Below, in pieces: positions 1 to 7,958 of a stretch of 54,931 nucleotides of DNA. Every line of letters starts with the position of its first letter. The first letter of the stretch is position 1. This DNA comes from a virus. The notes beneath the pieces were generated by a model. It was not told where the DNA came from. It searched no databases and worked only from the letters and a program-made list of their open reading frames with translations. Both the position numbers and the translations under genes were made by a program. Location: IMG/VR virus record IMGVR_UViG_3300035180_000859, positions 1 to 54,931 of that record; one strand, given 5' to 3'.

Positions 1-724
1 CGGGGTACTTGACAACGACGAACTGGTCGGCTTCGGGGTCTCCGGCCATGGCCACCTGCAGCCGTCCAGCCAAGTCGTCATCGTGCCACCACGTCTGCAC
101 GACAAGTACGCCACCGCCAGGAGCCAGGCGCGTGTACGCAGTTGAGCCGTACCAGTCCCAGAGCTTTTCTCGTGTGTCAGCACTGTCGGCCTCCTCGGCA
201 TTCTTCAGCGGGTCGTCAATGATCAGCAGGTGGGCACCCTTGCCGGTGATACCACCGCCCACGCCCGCTGCGACGTAGCCGCCAGAGTGGTTGCGGTCGA
301 TGGAGCGGTCCAGGGCCCACTCTTCGGCGCTCTGGTTGTTGGGGTCGAGGCGGATGTCGAATACTGGGTGGTACACCGGGTCCTGCAGCAGCTCTTTGAC
401 CTTCTTGCTGAAGGTCATGGCCAGACTGACGTTGTACGAGCAGGCGATGATCTCGTGGTTCGGATTACGCCCCAGGTGCCAGGATGGGAAGGACCGGCTG
501 CACAGCTCTGACTTACCACTCCGCGGAGGCATGAGGAGCATCAAACGCGGGGACAGGCCGGCGGCTACGTCGTTGCTGAACTTTTCGAGGCGGCGGCAGA
601 TGTCCCGGTGGACCCAGCCGGCCTGGTACCGAGTGTTGACCCGCTGCACGAATGGCAGGAGTGACCTGCGGGACAGGATGCGGGAGGCGAGCTCGACTTC
701 AGCTGGGGTCGGTATCTTGGACAT
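1..724 (-). CDS. terL: terminase large subunit (partial, N-terminal 241 residues)
   Basis: This is the ATPase half of the DNA-packaging motor, which works with the small terminase at the portal. Seen in the translation: a Walker A-like stretch PPRSGKSEL (about residues 66-74) and a Walker B stretch LLIIDDPLKNA with acidic residues D170 and D171, both typical of phage large terminases. The start ATG at 724 overlaps the end of the small terminase gene by 26 bases. The gene runs off the left edge of the window, so the C-terminal nuclease domain is not visible. Being next to the small terminase on the same strand supports the call. Confidence 0.93.
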   Translation of the reverse strand, partial: MSKIPTPAEVELASRILSRRSLLPFVQRVNTRYQAGWVHRDICRRLEKFSNDVAAGLSPRLMLLMPPRSGKSELCSRSFPSWHLGRNPNHEIIACSYNVSLAMTFSKKVKELLQDPVYHPVFDIRLDPNNQSAEEWALDRSIDRNHSGGYVAAGVGGGITGKGAHLLIIDDPLKNAEEADSADTREKLWDWYGSTAYTRLAPGGGVLVVQTWWHDDDLAGRLQVAMAGDPEADQFVVVKYP

Positions 725-1307
725 GGGTCAGTGCTTGTTGGGTGCCGCCGGTGATGATCTTGAGCAGTTCGGCGTCGGACATCGAGTTAAGTTTGTCAAT
801 GACGACGTTCCCAGTGACGTCAACTTTCACGCGAGTCTCGACAGGGGCGTAGTAGCCGCAGATTTTTCCGATTTCTCTCCAGCCGGCGATCATGGAGCTC
901 GGTTCGGCCATCAATTTGGCCATCTCGATGCTCTCGAGCATGCCGTCCATCACCCGTTTGCGCGACATCTGGTTTTCTTCGGCCCACTCGGCCTCGTATT
1001 TGGCCTTGAGGGCCAGGATGTTGGGCATCTTGACCATGCGGTAGGCGATGGATGCACCACTACCATTGTTGGCATACCCAGCGCGTATGGCAGCGGATGA
1101 GATCGACTCGCCTTGGGCCCAGAACCTCACAAAATCTTTCTGCTTATCGGTGAGAGGCTTGTCGGGGCTGATGACCTCGGCCATCTCTGCGGCGCTTAGG
1201 TTGCTCGTATCCGTGCCTCGGGCTCGGGCGGAGAGTCCCTGGCCCTTGTTCATGCCGCGCTTTGACTTGGGGGCGCGTAGAGGTAAGGTATCTTGACGTG
1301 TGGTCAT
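699..1307 (-). CDS. terS: terminase small subunit
   Basis: A 202-residue protein with the pattern of the Terminase_2 family: LTDKQKDFVRFWAQG, then AAIRAGYA, near residues 52-78, the N-terminal DNA-binding helix-turn-helix. A helical middle and a beta-like tail (VETRVKVDVTG) follow. It recognises viral DNA and hands it to the large subunit. It is the first gene of the leftward operon in this window and overlaps the large terminase gene. No clear Shine-Dalgarno sequence precedes the ATG at 1307; a second ATG at residue 19 is an alternative start. Confidence 0.88.
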   Translation of the reverse strand: MTTRQDTLPLRAPKSKRGMNKGQGLSARARGTDTSNLSAAEMAEVISPDKPLTDKQKDFVRFWAQGESISSAAIRAGYANNGSGASIAYRMVKMPNILALKAKYEAEWAEENQMSRKRVMDGMLESIEMAKLMAEPSSMIAGWREIGKICGYYAPVETRVKVDVTGNVVIDKLNSMSDAELLKIITGGTQQALTHVQDTDPS

Positions 1308-1510
1308 GGGGTGATTCTAAATTAAATAGCAGAAATATTTTTTGCTAAAAAATTTGGAGATTTGGCTGCGTGGGTCCCTCCCCTGGGGGTCAAAAAGCCG
1401 TACCCCAGTTCGGATTCGCCTCGTGATCCTCCGGATAGGGGTCCCAGCCTCGTACCTCAGCTGTATCGGTCATCTCTTGTGGTTCATTCACTTCACCTCA
1501 AGGATACATC
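1308..1510. promoter_or_regulatory. divergent intergenic region between leftward late and rightward early genes
   Basis: This 203-base gap separates the leftward terminase genes from the rightward membrane-protein module, so promoters for one or both directions are expected here. The left third is AT-rich, with a small dyad TAGCA/TGCTA (about 1328-1344). On the minus strand TAGAAT lies about 10 bases before the small terminase ATG, but I see no good -35 partner. The right part holds a G/C-run segment (near 1379-1408) and the first copy of a stem-loop leader. No promoter can be fixed with confidence. Confidence 0.45.
1445..1473 (+). repeat. stem-loop leader element, copy 1
   Basis: First of three copies of a 29-nt element that begins CAGCCTCGTACCTC, continues with a GCTG arm and ends GTCAT. 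The CAGC and GCTG arms can pair over a short loop. It lies 37 bases before the ATG at 1511. It matches copy 2 at 25 of 29 positions. Confidence 0.65.
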
Positions 1511-1816
1511 ATGTCTACATCTACAACCGAGTACAACAACGTCGACGACTTGGCCCTAGGCCACAAGGTCATCAACTATGCGCTCAAGCTCTTGGCTTGG
1601 GGTACAGCCGCTGCTGTTGCATGGTCATGCAGCACGCTGCTCATGGGCATTGTGATGTTCATCATCATGTCCATCGTCATGCTCTTGCTGACCACGATCA
1701 TTCACCTGGTCATCATGTTCAAGGTGCCCACCACCACCGTCGAAGGCCTCGGCCGCACAGTAGGCGGGTTCGCTGGCCGTGTGTCTAACTTGTTCGCACG
1801 CAAGGTGGCTGTATGA
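1511..1816 (+). CDS. small membrane protein
   Basis: A 101-residue protein with two close hydrophobic stretches (about residues 27-70) rich in Met, Ile, Leu and Val, and a short amphipathic tail ending in NLFARKVAV. AAGGAT stands before the ATG as a ribosome site. The tail resembles that of the membrane protein at 2563 (TV-E/D near the start of the tail and V-x-x-LF-x-x-K-V near the end), which suggests a distant duplicate. Function is not recognised. The next gene overlaps by four bases (ATGA). Confidence 0.75.
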   Translation: MSTSTTEYNNVDDLALGHKVINYALKLLAWGTAAAVAWSCSTLLMGIVMFIIMSIVMLLLTTIIHLVIMFKVPTTTVEGLGRTVGGFAGRVSNLFARKVAV

Positions 1817-1995
1817 GCGGCTACCTCACAGCTCGTGACCTCGCTGCTGCATATTACGCACGCCTTGCAACTCGGCGTGAGCAGGACGACGCTTGCGACG
1901 TGCTGCCCGACCTCAACGACCTCGGCCCTACAGACGAGGAACTCGAAGCGTACTACGCCGACCAGGACGCTCAAGTCCTCGCATATCGCAGTTAG
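1813..1995 (+). CDS. small acidic protein, unknown function
   Basis: A 60-residue protein that starts in the ATGA overlap with the preceding membrane protein, so it is probably translationally coupled. It has an Ala/Tyr/Arg-rich N-terminus and an acidic C-terminal half with many Asp and Glu. No known domain is recognised. Confidence 0.6.
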   Translation: MSGYLTARDLAAAYYARLATRREQDDACDVLPDLNDLGPTDEELEAYYADQDAQVLAYRS

Positions 1996-2006
1996 GCCCC
2001 GTGGCT

Positions 2007-2035
2007 CAGCCTCGTACCTCGGCTGAGTCAGTCAT
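2007..2035 (+). repeat. stem-loop leader element, copy 2
   Basis: Second copy of the 29-nt element. TCAGCC (2006-2011) pairs with GGCTGA (2021-2026) across a 9-nt loop, followed by TCAGTCAT. It sits 35 bases before the ATG at 2071. It matches copy 3 at 27 of 29 positions. Confidence 0.7.
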
Positions 2036-2070
2036 CCTCTTTGTTCTTCAATCTAACTTAGGAGCCCATC

Positions 2071-2370
2071 ATGGCTAAATCCAAAGCACTCATCGCAGCT
2101 GAAGCACGTATCGCTGCACTCGAACTCGAACTCAATGCTGCAGCAAATCACACTGCCGCGCTTGAGGCCCGCATCTCTATGGCAACGGTTGTGTACCACG
2201 GCTTGAAAGGCCGCATTCATGAACTTGAGTCCGTGGTCTACACGCGTGGCGTCGTCGCAACTGCTGCTGAATCCGTAACACCGATCGTCACACGTTACAC
2301 CAAGGCTGATGGTTCAGTCTGGGAAAAGACACGTGTGGGTAACCGCGCTTCTTCGTACCAAATCAATTAA
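2071..2370 (+). CDS. coiled-coil protein, unknown function
   Basis: A 99-residue protein. Residues about 5-55 show heptad-like Ala/Leu/Glu spacing consistent with a coiled coil; the C-terminus is polar. TAGGAG precedes the ATG. It is headed by the conserved stem-loop leader and followed 11 bases later by a tiny membrane-protein gene. Function unknown. Confidence 0.65.
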   Translation: MAKSKALIAAEARIAALELELNAAANHTAALEARISMATVVYHGLKGRIHELESVVYTRGVVATAAESVTPIVTRYTKADGSVWEKTRVGNRASSYQIN

Positions 2371-2381
2371 GGAGCATCACC

Positions 2382-2486
2382 ATGAGTCGCAATCAACTCA
2401 AAGACCTCGCTGAAGACTTGTTCTACGGCGTACTCACTCTTATCACCTACGCCAGCATCGGCATCTTGCTCGCTTGGCGTGGCTAA
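2382..2486 (+). CDS. 34-residue single-span membrane peptide
   Basis: A short frame with a strong AAGGAG site seven bases before the ATG. The product has a charged N-terminus (MSRNQLKDLAEDLFYG) and one hydrophobic span (VLTLITYASIGILLAW) ending in RG. It is small but fits the membrane theme of its neighbours. Function unknown. Confidence 0.55.
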   Translation: MSRNQLKDLAEDLFYGVLTLITYASIGILLAWRG

Positions 2487-2562
2487 GCTCTTCGCCTCTG
2501 GGTCACGTGCGGCCCAGCACGAAGCACTTCGCTTCAACACACTACCTAACTAAGGAATCATC

Positions 2563-2979
2563 ATGGCCACTCGTACACGCAAACAAACTATCCCAGCTAC
2601 TCCGTTCGTGGAAACTGTTCACCCTGAAGCAGAGTTCACTATGCCCAAGGTTGACTGGGCTCATATCATCAAGGGCGAGGCCTCTTGGAAACGCTGGGGC
2701 ATTGCAGTGGTTGCATCGCTACTCGCCTCGGCGACTATTGGCCAAGTCGGAGGTGTAGTGCTTGGCTATTTGATGGTAGGTGCCATCGTACTCACTGGCT
2801 CAGCGTTTATCACTACTCTAATATATGTGCTCGGTATCCTGCTTGCTATGTATGCTGGGTACCGCGCATCGATGTTCACATACATCAATGTCATCGACAA
2901 AACAGTCGATGCCAAATGCTCAGCCGCTTGGGGCTGGGTCACTTCATTGTTTGGCTCTAAGAAAGTGTGCGCATCATGA
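2563..2979 (+). CDS. multi-span membrane protein
   Basis: A 138-residue protein with a soluble N-terminus of about 44 residues and hydrophobic spans over about residues 45-105. Its polar tail ends in SLFGSKKVCAS, which resembles the tail of the protein at 1511. AAGGAATCATC precedes the ATG, the usual initiation context of this module. The 76-base gap before it has a CTGGG/CCCAG hairpin. No family is recognised. Confidence 0.7.
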   Translation: MATRTRKQTIPATPFVETVHPEAEFTMPKVDWAHIIKGEASWKRWGIAVVASLLASATIGQVGGVVLGYLMVGAIVLTGSAFITTLIYVLGILLAMYAGYRASMFTYINVIDKTVDAKCSAAWGWVTSLFGSKKVCAS

Positions 2980-3260
2980 TTGAAATGGGCATCGTCGTAG
3001 GCATGGGTTTACTCATCAGCCTAGTCAAAATGAACTGGAAGTGGCGCATGCACTTATTATCAAATCCTCTAACAATGGATATTCTTATATTCATTTCGTT
3101 ATGTCTGATCCACTGGGGCACGTATAGCGGCGTGATGGTTGCCACAGTCGGCGCCATGACGTGCTCACTGGTGCTATCAGGAGCCCGCTGGCTGTACGGA
3201 CACGTCGAGGATGGTACCTATGTACCAGGCTACTTCGATATTGGCTCTAAGCTCGTTTAA
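2976..3260 (+). CDS. small membrane protein
   Basis: I place the start at 2976, where ATGA overlaps the stop of the preceding gene; an in-frame ATG at 2967 is possible. The 94-residue product has about three hydrophobic segments (GIVVGMGLLISLV, ILIFISLCLIHW, and VMVATVGAMTCSLVL). Coupling to the preceding membrane protein suggests they act together. Function unknown. Confidence 0.65.
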   Translation: MIEMGIVVGMGLLISLVKMNWKWRMHLLSNPLTMDILIFISLCLIHWGTYSGVMVATVGAMTCSLVLSGARWLYGHVEDGTYVPGYFDIGSKLV

Positions 3261-3296
3261 AGACGTCGCTTAGAACTGTCTCATTTACACCACACA

Positions 3297-3348
3297 GGCC
3301 GGCTCTGTCCGGCCACGTTCAGCCTCGTTCCTCGGCTGAATCAGTCAT
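3297..3348 (+). repeat. GC hairpin plus stem-loop leader element, copy 3
   Basis: GGCCGG (3297-3302) pairs with CCGGCC (3309-3314). It is followed directly by the third copy of the 29-nt element (3320-3348). In this copy the stem is TTCAGCC/GGCTGAA, seven pairs, the strongest of the three. It lies 32 bases before the ATG at 3381. Confidence 0.65.
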
Positions 3349-3380
3349 TTCTTTTGTCTTTAACTCTTTAGGTATTCATC

Positions 3381-3566
3381 ATGTCCATGCACCCACGCCT
3401 CTGCGAAGAAGTTCGCTTCTCGCTTCAGTTCGATGACGATCTGATCATCACCAACACCGTCCGCTCCGAGTTCTCATGGGGTGAAGACCCTATGGACGCA
3501 CTCATGCTCAAACAAGAGCTCGAACGTGAGGAGCTCATGGCTTATCTCACTGAACACATGCACTGA
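3381..3566 (+). CDS. small acidic protein, unknown function
   Basis: A 61-residue acidic protein headed by the third stem-loop leader, with a weak TAGGTATTCATC initiation context. It is likely alpha-helical at its C-terminus (ALMLKQELEREELMAYL). No family recognised. The following gap (3567-3650) contains a hairpin, CTGGGTGTTGC with GCAGCACTCAG, before the next start. Confidence 0.55.
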   Translation: MSMHPRLCEEVRFSLQFDDDLIITNTVRSEFSWGEDPMDALMLKQELEREELMAYLTEHMH

Positions 3567-3650
3567 TAACTCTTCTTGCTGGGTGTTGCATGCAGCACTC
3601 AGTGAGAAGCGCAACTGCGTCTTCATTACTCAACCACAAAGGAAATCATC

Positions 3651-4724
3651 ATGACCACATCCGTCGCACAAGCTCTGAACACTGCTGGCGTCTCCACAAC
3701 TAAACGCGTTCGTAAGATTGCTCCTGTCATCACCACTCCAAAGGAAACTCAAATGAAATCAGCTCGCGTCGTTCCCCCTGGCACCATGGCTGCACTCGCT
3801 GTAGCCTCGTCATCCGGCTCGACATTTTTTGACCCGATCGACTTACTTGAAGACAAGCTTGGCCATCAAGCAGCTCTGCACTCTCGGGTTATGGAGTCTA
3901 TGGCTTGGATGCTGGGCGCGTCTTGCATCGGTCAAGCACGCTCTGTGCTATTCACTCGCTATCAAGAACAAGAGACTGAACACACTAACACAGTCTCATT
4001 CAACGATTTCTGCCAAGGTGTCGCTGAAACCATCGACCATCCGTCTATATATGGGCGCAACAGTGATAACACCACCGACCTCGAAGCAAGCGAAGGTGCA
4101 CATGAAAGCCCCGAGGCTGTTTTGGCCATCCTGCTGGCTGTGTATGAACAATGGCACGATGCTGCTGCTCGTGCTGCAGCTGCTGATAACCGCGACTATA
4201 AATCCAAGTCATGGCGTGAGCAAATGGAATCTGAAAAAGTCAAAGCTCCTGACATCGGCACACGTGTCAACTACCGCAAGATCGCTGACCTCGAAGCACG
4301 CGGTGACACAGCCAAAGCTGAACGTCTGTACGCTTCATACATGGAAGCTAATGCCTTGGCTGCCGCATCACGTGTCGATAACAACAAGTCCTTAATGCCT
4401 ACTATCCTTGAAATTTTGCGCACCGCCGGGCGCTACGCATTGGAATCCTCACGTTTCGATGAACTGCCTCTACTCAAACAACGGCAGCTCACCACTTTCG
4501 CCATCGGGGCGATAGATCGTTCACGTAATGATTTGGCCAGTCGCATGAGCAAACAGCCCATTGCATTCGGCCACATTGCCGAGGCTGCCTTCCAGGCCAC
4601 TGAAGCTCTCAACAAAGTTGTGATGCAGAAGTTCAACGACGTTGGCGAGCTCGAGAATGTACGCTCACAAGTCAGCATCAACATGGAACGTGGCGCCAAA
4701 CGTGTCGCTTGTTCCATCGACTGA
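3651..4724 (+). CDS. hypothetical 357-residue protein
   Basis: The largest protein of the first rightward module. It is largely helical and soluble, with an Ala-rich middle and a C-terminal region rich in helix-forming residues. AAGGAAATCATC precedes the ATG. I recognise no domain or catalytic motif. It is the last gene before a hairpin terminator, so the module 1511-4724 is probably one transcription unit. Confidence 0.7.
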   Translation: MTTSVAQALNTAGVSTTKRVRKIAPVITTPKETQMKSARVVPPGTMAALAVASSSGSTFFDPIDLLEDKLGHQAALHSRVMESMAWMLGASCIGQARSVLFTRYQEQETEHTNTVSFNDFCQGVAETIDHPSIYGRNSDNTTDLEASEGAHESPEAVLAILLAVYEQWHDAAARAAAADNRDYKSKSWREQMESEKVKAPDIGTRVNYRKIADLEARGDTAKAERLYASYMEANALAAASRVDNNKSLMPTILEILRTAGRYALESSRFDELPLLKQRQLTTFAIGAIDRSRNDLASRMSKQPIAFGHIAEAAFQATEALNKVVMQKFNDVGELENVRSQVSINMERGAKRVACSID

Positions 4725-4735
4725 TAGTTAACAGG

Positions 4736-4765
4736 AAGGCAAGGGTCACATAATCCTTGCCTTTT
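4736..4765 (+). terminator. intrinsic terminator after the 357-residue protein gene
   Basis: AAGGCAAGG (4736-4744) pairs perfectly with CCTTGCCTT (4755-4763) over a 10-nt loop, ending in a short T run. It closes the membrane-protein module, so the next operon must have its own promoter within or near the adjacent repeat. Confidence 0.7.
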
Positions 4766-4794
4766 CTAGCCCTCAAAAACGGACTTACGCAATC

Positions 4795-4952
4795 ACGTTA
4801 CACAAGTTTTAAAACTCCTCTCTATAAAACTCTACTACTCCTTTATTACACTATATATTTCTTAATCTTAATTTAAAGAGTGTAAAGTGTAATATATGTA
4901 ATAAGTAGGGATAGAAGGCTTGTAGAGCGACTTTTTGATTACACTAATTACG
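4795..4952 (+). repeat. 158-bp inverted repeat, left copy
   Basis: This AT-rich block is repeated in reverse complement at 30970-31127 with only two differences (4810 T/C and 4929 G/A) and no gaps. It contains five TTACAC/GTGTAA cores at 4798, 4846, 4880, 4887 and 4939, plus the palindrome AGTTTTAAAACT. It lies between a terminator and the primase-helicase gene, so it probably carries that gene's promoter, the replication origin, or both. No coding frame of note. Confidence 0.95.
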
Positions 4953-5010
4953 CCAAATCCGCGGTCTAAAATAGACTTCCATCTGTTTAAGCCCTACAGG
5001 ACATGAAGCC

Positions 5011-7419
5011 ATGAAATTGACCTTTTTACAAGCCAGCGTTCCGTTAACCAAGTCGTACACGAAGCTGTCCGGCGGCACCATTGAAAAGTCTTCATACCCC
5101 AACGTATGGGAAGTCAGCTCGATCGATGAAGACATCACCACCCTGAAAGAATTTGAAGCCGCCATCGTCAAACACGCAGCCACCGGGCACTGTTTACTCA
5201 AAGGCAACGTGATGAAACCACTGGTGTCCGAGTCTCGCAAGGGCAGCACGGACAGCAACGCCACAACAAATTGGCTTTGCCTTGACATCGATGGTATCAA
5301 CCCTACCTTCACCACCATCGTGTCACGACCCAACCCAGTCACTGGGCAGATGGAAGAAGTACAGTCCGTGATCAATGTGACCATCGACACCCTCATGGAG
5401 TCACTCGGTCTTAAGGACGTCAGCTACATCCTTCAGTGGTCAGGCTCCATGGGCATCGGGGGCAACACCTTGCGCTGCCACATCTTCATCATGCTGACCA
5501 AAGCTATCAGCGCTCCACTCATCAAACAGTGGCTCATCCAGAAGAACCACGAGGTTGCCATTCTGCGTGAACACCAGGCACTGACAAAAACCGGTAGCTC
5601 GTTGACATGGGGCCTGGACATCACAGCCTGCCAAGCAGATAAGCTGATCTACATTGCACCACCCACACTCAAAGGCATCAAGAACCCACTCGGGCGTACC
5701 CCGCGCATCTCGCTCGTCACCAAAATCCAAGCAACTTATGACCTCACCGGCAAGATCAATTCGACTGATCAGAATCGTGCGCTTACAGACGCCAGGGTGC
5801 TTGAACTACGCGAACGCGACGGACTGCCTAAGCGCAAACTTGTTTACAAACATGTGGGCGGGCATGAAATTATGGCCAAGCCCGGTGAATGCATCGCCAC
5901 AGAGACTAAAGTTGATCGGGGGTTTGTCTACTTCAACCTCAACGGTGGAGATTCCTGGGCCTACTTTCATCCTGAAAACAACCCTGACTACATCTTCAAC
6001 TTTAAGGGTGAACCCGTCTACCTGACCAAGGAACTATTACCTAGCTACTGGGAATCCCTGAACCAGCAAGCCTATCGTGAAGCCTCCAATGGCCTCACCT
6101 ATCTGGCATTCCTGGACAGGGCCACCTCTACCTATTACCGAGGCACTTATGACGCAGCCAATGACCTCCTGGACATCTATCCCGCGAAGAACGAGTCGAT
6201 GGTTAGACAGTTTGCTGACGCCAACGGACTACGTCTCGGCCCCAATATCCCAGAATGGGACATGGAATTCAATCCGCTCAATGGCGTACGCGTCGACATC
6301 CCCAACCGCACCATCAACACCTTCGAGCGTACTGTCTATATGAAGGCACCAGTCAAGAAGGTTACCAAGATTCCACCCATGTGCAACAAAATCATCAGCC
6401 ACATCTTGTCCAACGACACAGGCACCAAGGAGCACTTCATGAACTGGCTGGCTTGTATCGCTCAGAACCTGGACCGCACGCGTACAGCCTGGGTATTTCA
6501 GGGCGTACCTGGAACAGGGAAAGGACTGCTGTTCAACAAGATTCTCCAACCCCTGTTTGGTAAAGACCAGGCAGTCATCAAACGTGCTGGCGAGCTGACT
6601 GAAAAATGGACAGACTTTGTGCAGGGCAAGTTCATCGTCTTCATCGACGAAATTCAAACTTCAGCCCTCAAAGACGAAGCCGGTGTGATCGCCAACATGA
6701 AGAACTTGATCACTGAGCCTACAGCAATGATCCGCATGATGAACCGCAACAGCTTCGCAGTACCCAACTACACAAACTGGATATTCGCCTCCAACAAACC
6801 AGACCCCGTGGCTGTGGACAAAAACGACCGGCGTTTCAACGTGGCACCTTACCAGGGCACCGAGTTCCCACGCCCCACGGATGAAGAGATCGACGCGATC
6901 GAAGGCGAGTTGCAGGCGTTCTATCACTACCTGCTGAACTACAGCGTCGACAAGCTCGTAGCCTCCACACCACTGCAGAGTGATGCACGTAACACACTCA
7001 TTACCCTGAGCCAGAGCACCAGTGAGAGCACCGCCGATGCTGTGCGTGAGGGCAATATGGAGTTCTTCCTGGACCAGCTGCCCAACACCGACGCTTATAA
7101 GCTCGACAACAAGCTGCTGCCTATCGTCGAATCCTACCGCCGCGCACTGTGCGACATCTTGTGCCGCGCCAGGCCAGGTGTACCATGCAACGTGCGCCGA
7201 GACGAGCTGTTTGCCATGTTCAACTTCACAGTGGGTGGCATGTCCCAGAGCCCAGCGACATTCACCCGGTTCTTAGGCCACCGCCAACTGACCATCAAAC
7301 CCGTGGCCATATCCGGTGGCAAAACAGAGCGTGGGCTCGCCACAGTATGGGAGAACGCTGCATCATTCCAAGACATCCTGAAAACACATTTCGCAGACAT
7401 GACAAAGGTGAAATCATGA
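5011..7419 (+). CDS. PrimPol-SF3 helicase replication protein
   Basis: An 802-residue fusion. The N-terminal half looks like an archaeo-eukaryotic primase (PrimPol): WLCLDID with D92 and D94, then TLRCH with H157. The C-terminal half is an SF3 helicase of the D5/phage type: Walker A GVPGTGKG (498-505), Walker B FIVFIDEIQ (D546, E547), a sensor stretch NWIFASNK and arginines in DRRFNVAP. Such proteins open the origin, unwind DNA and prime synthesis. It is first in the long operon and directly follows the left repeat copy, a natural place for an origin. It overlaps the next gene by four bases. Confidence 0.9.
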   Translation: MKLTFLQASVPLTKSYTKLSGGTIEKSSYPNVWEVSSIDEDITTLKEFEAAIVKHAATGHCLLKGNVMKPLVSESRKGSTDSNATTNWLCLDIDGINPTFTTIVSRPNPVTGQMEEVQSVINVTIDTLMESLGLKDVSYILQWSGSMGIGGNTLRCHIFIMLTKAISAPLIKQWLIQKNHEVAILREHQALTKTGSSLTWGLDITACQADKLIYIAPPTLKGIKNPLGRTPRISLVTKIQATYDLTGKINSTDQNRALTDARVLELRERDGLPKRKLVYKHVGGHEIMAKPGECIATETKVDRGFVYFNLNGGDSWAYFHPENNPDYIFNFKGEPVYLTKELLPSYWESLNQQAYREASNGLTYLAFLDRATSTYYRGTYDAANDLLDIYPAKNESMVRQFADANGLRLGPNIPEWDMEFNPLNGVRVDIPNRTINTFERTVYMKAPVKKVTKIPPMCNKIISHILSNDTGTKEHFMNWLACIAQNLDRTRTAWVFQGVPGTGKGLLFNKILQPLFGKDQAVIKRAGELTEKWTDFVQGKFIVFIDEIQTSALKDEAGVIANMKNLITEPTAMIRMMNRNSFAVPNYTNWIFASNKPDPVAVDKNDRRFNVAPYQGTEFPRPTDEEIDAIEGELQAFYHYLLNYSVDKLVASTPLQSDARNTLITLSQSTSESTADAVREGNMEFFLDQLPNTDAYKLDNKLLPIVESYRRALCDILCRARPGVPCNVRRDELFAMFNFTVGGMSQSPATFTRFLGHRQLTIKPVAISGGKTERGLATVWENAASFQDILKTHFADMTKVKS

Positions 7420-7598
7420 AGAGCAGTTATACCGAAGACGAACTGTGCGAATTCAACAAACTGAGAGCGCAAGGCTGTGCGGTCTGCGTATTCCTGCCCT
7501 CAGAGCTTGGTTCAATGTCAGCAGATGACGCCGAAGAAATTATGTGTATGTCAGTCAATGACCGAGTGGAGACTACTGATGAACTGTCCGACCTGTAA
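7416..7598 (+). CDS. small acidic protein, unknown function
   Basis: A 60-residue protein starting in the ATGA overlap with the helicase gene, so it is probably coupled to it. It is acidic and contains three Cys. No family recognised. Confidence 0.6.
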   Translation: MKSSYTEDELCEFNKLRAQGCAVCVFLPSELGSMSADDAEEIMCMSVNDRVETTDELSDL

Positions 7599-7782
7599 TG
7601 CACCCATGAAGGTCATGATGACGACGCAGCTCTCTTTACAGGTCAACCGAATCAGGCGGTGTGAGAACGGCCACACATTCTCAACATGCGAGTCTTTCGA
7701 CAGCTCTATCGAAGAAGACAAGCGCAGATATAACTCCGGCCGTGGAAACGATTCGACACCAACAGAAGAAAGGCTGACATGA
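7579..7782 (+). CDS. NrdR-like zinc-ribbon protein
   Basis: From the ATG at 7579 the product (67 residues) begins MNCPTC and has C3, C6, C28 and H32 in the spacing of a zinc ribbon, with basic RIRR before the third ligand. This resembles the N-terminal zinc ribbon of NrdR repressors, without the ATP-cone domain. It is probably a small DNA-binding or transcription factor. The start overlaps the previous gene by 20 bases; an in-frame ATG lies upstream. Confidence 0.6.
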   Translation: MNCPTCNAPMKVMMTTQLSLQVNRIRRCENGHTFSTCESFDSSIEEDKRRYNSGRGNDSTPTEERLT

Positions 7783-7958
7783 GCACAAAGCGCATTACCG
7801 TAAATGTGAGCCAGGACGTTGACCTGATCCGGGAGCGTCTGGTGGCCGACACGGGGATACGCATGAGCTACATCCAGATTTTCAATTACCTGATCCACTT
7901 CTACATAAAGCACGCCGCGGAACCTCGGACGCGATGGGCCTCAGGAGAAACAAAATGA
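7779..7958 (+). CDS. ribbon-helix-helix-like small DNA-binding protein
   Basis: A 59-residue protein in an ATGA overlap on both sides. It begins with a basic beta-strand-like stretch (KRITVNVSQDVD) followed by two helices, the shape of a ribbon-helix-helix regulator. The family is inferred from pattern only. It may regulate the operon. Confidence 0.5.
   Translation: MSTKRITVNVSQDVDLIRERLVADTGIRMSYIQIFNYLIHFYIKHAAEPRTRWASGETK

Noticed and set aside
1370-1440. A possible tRNA, because of GTTCGGATTC near 1408 and GC-rich pairs
   Set aside because: The T-arm bases do not pair, position 58 is G, and no acceptor stem or CCA-like end is found.
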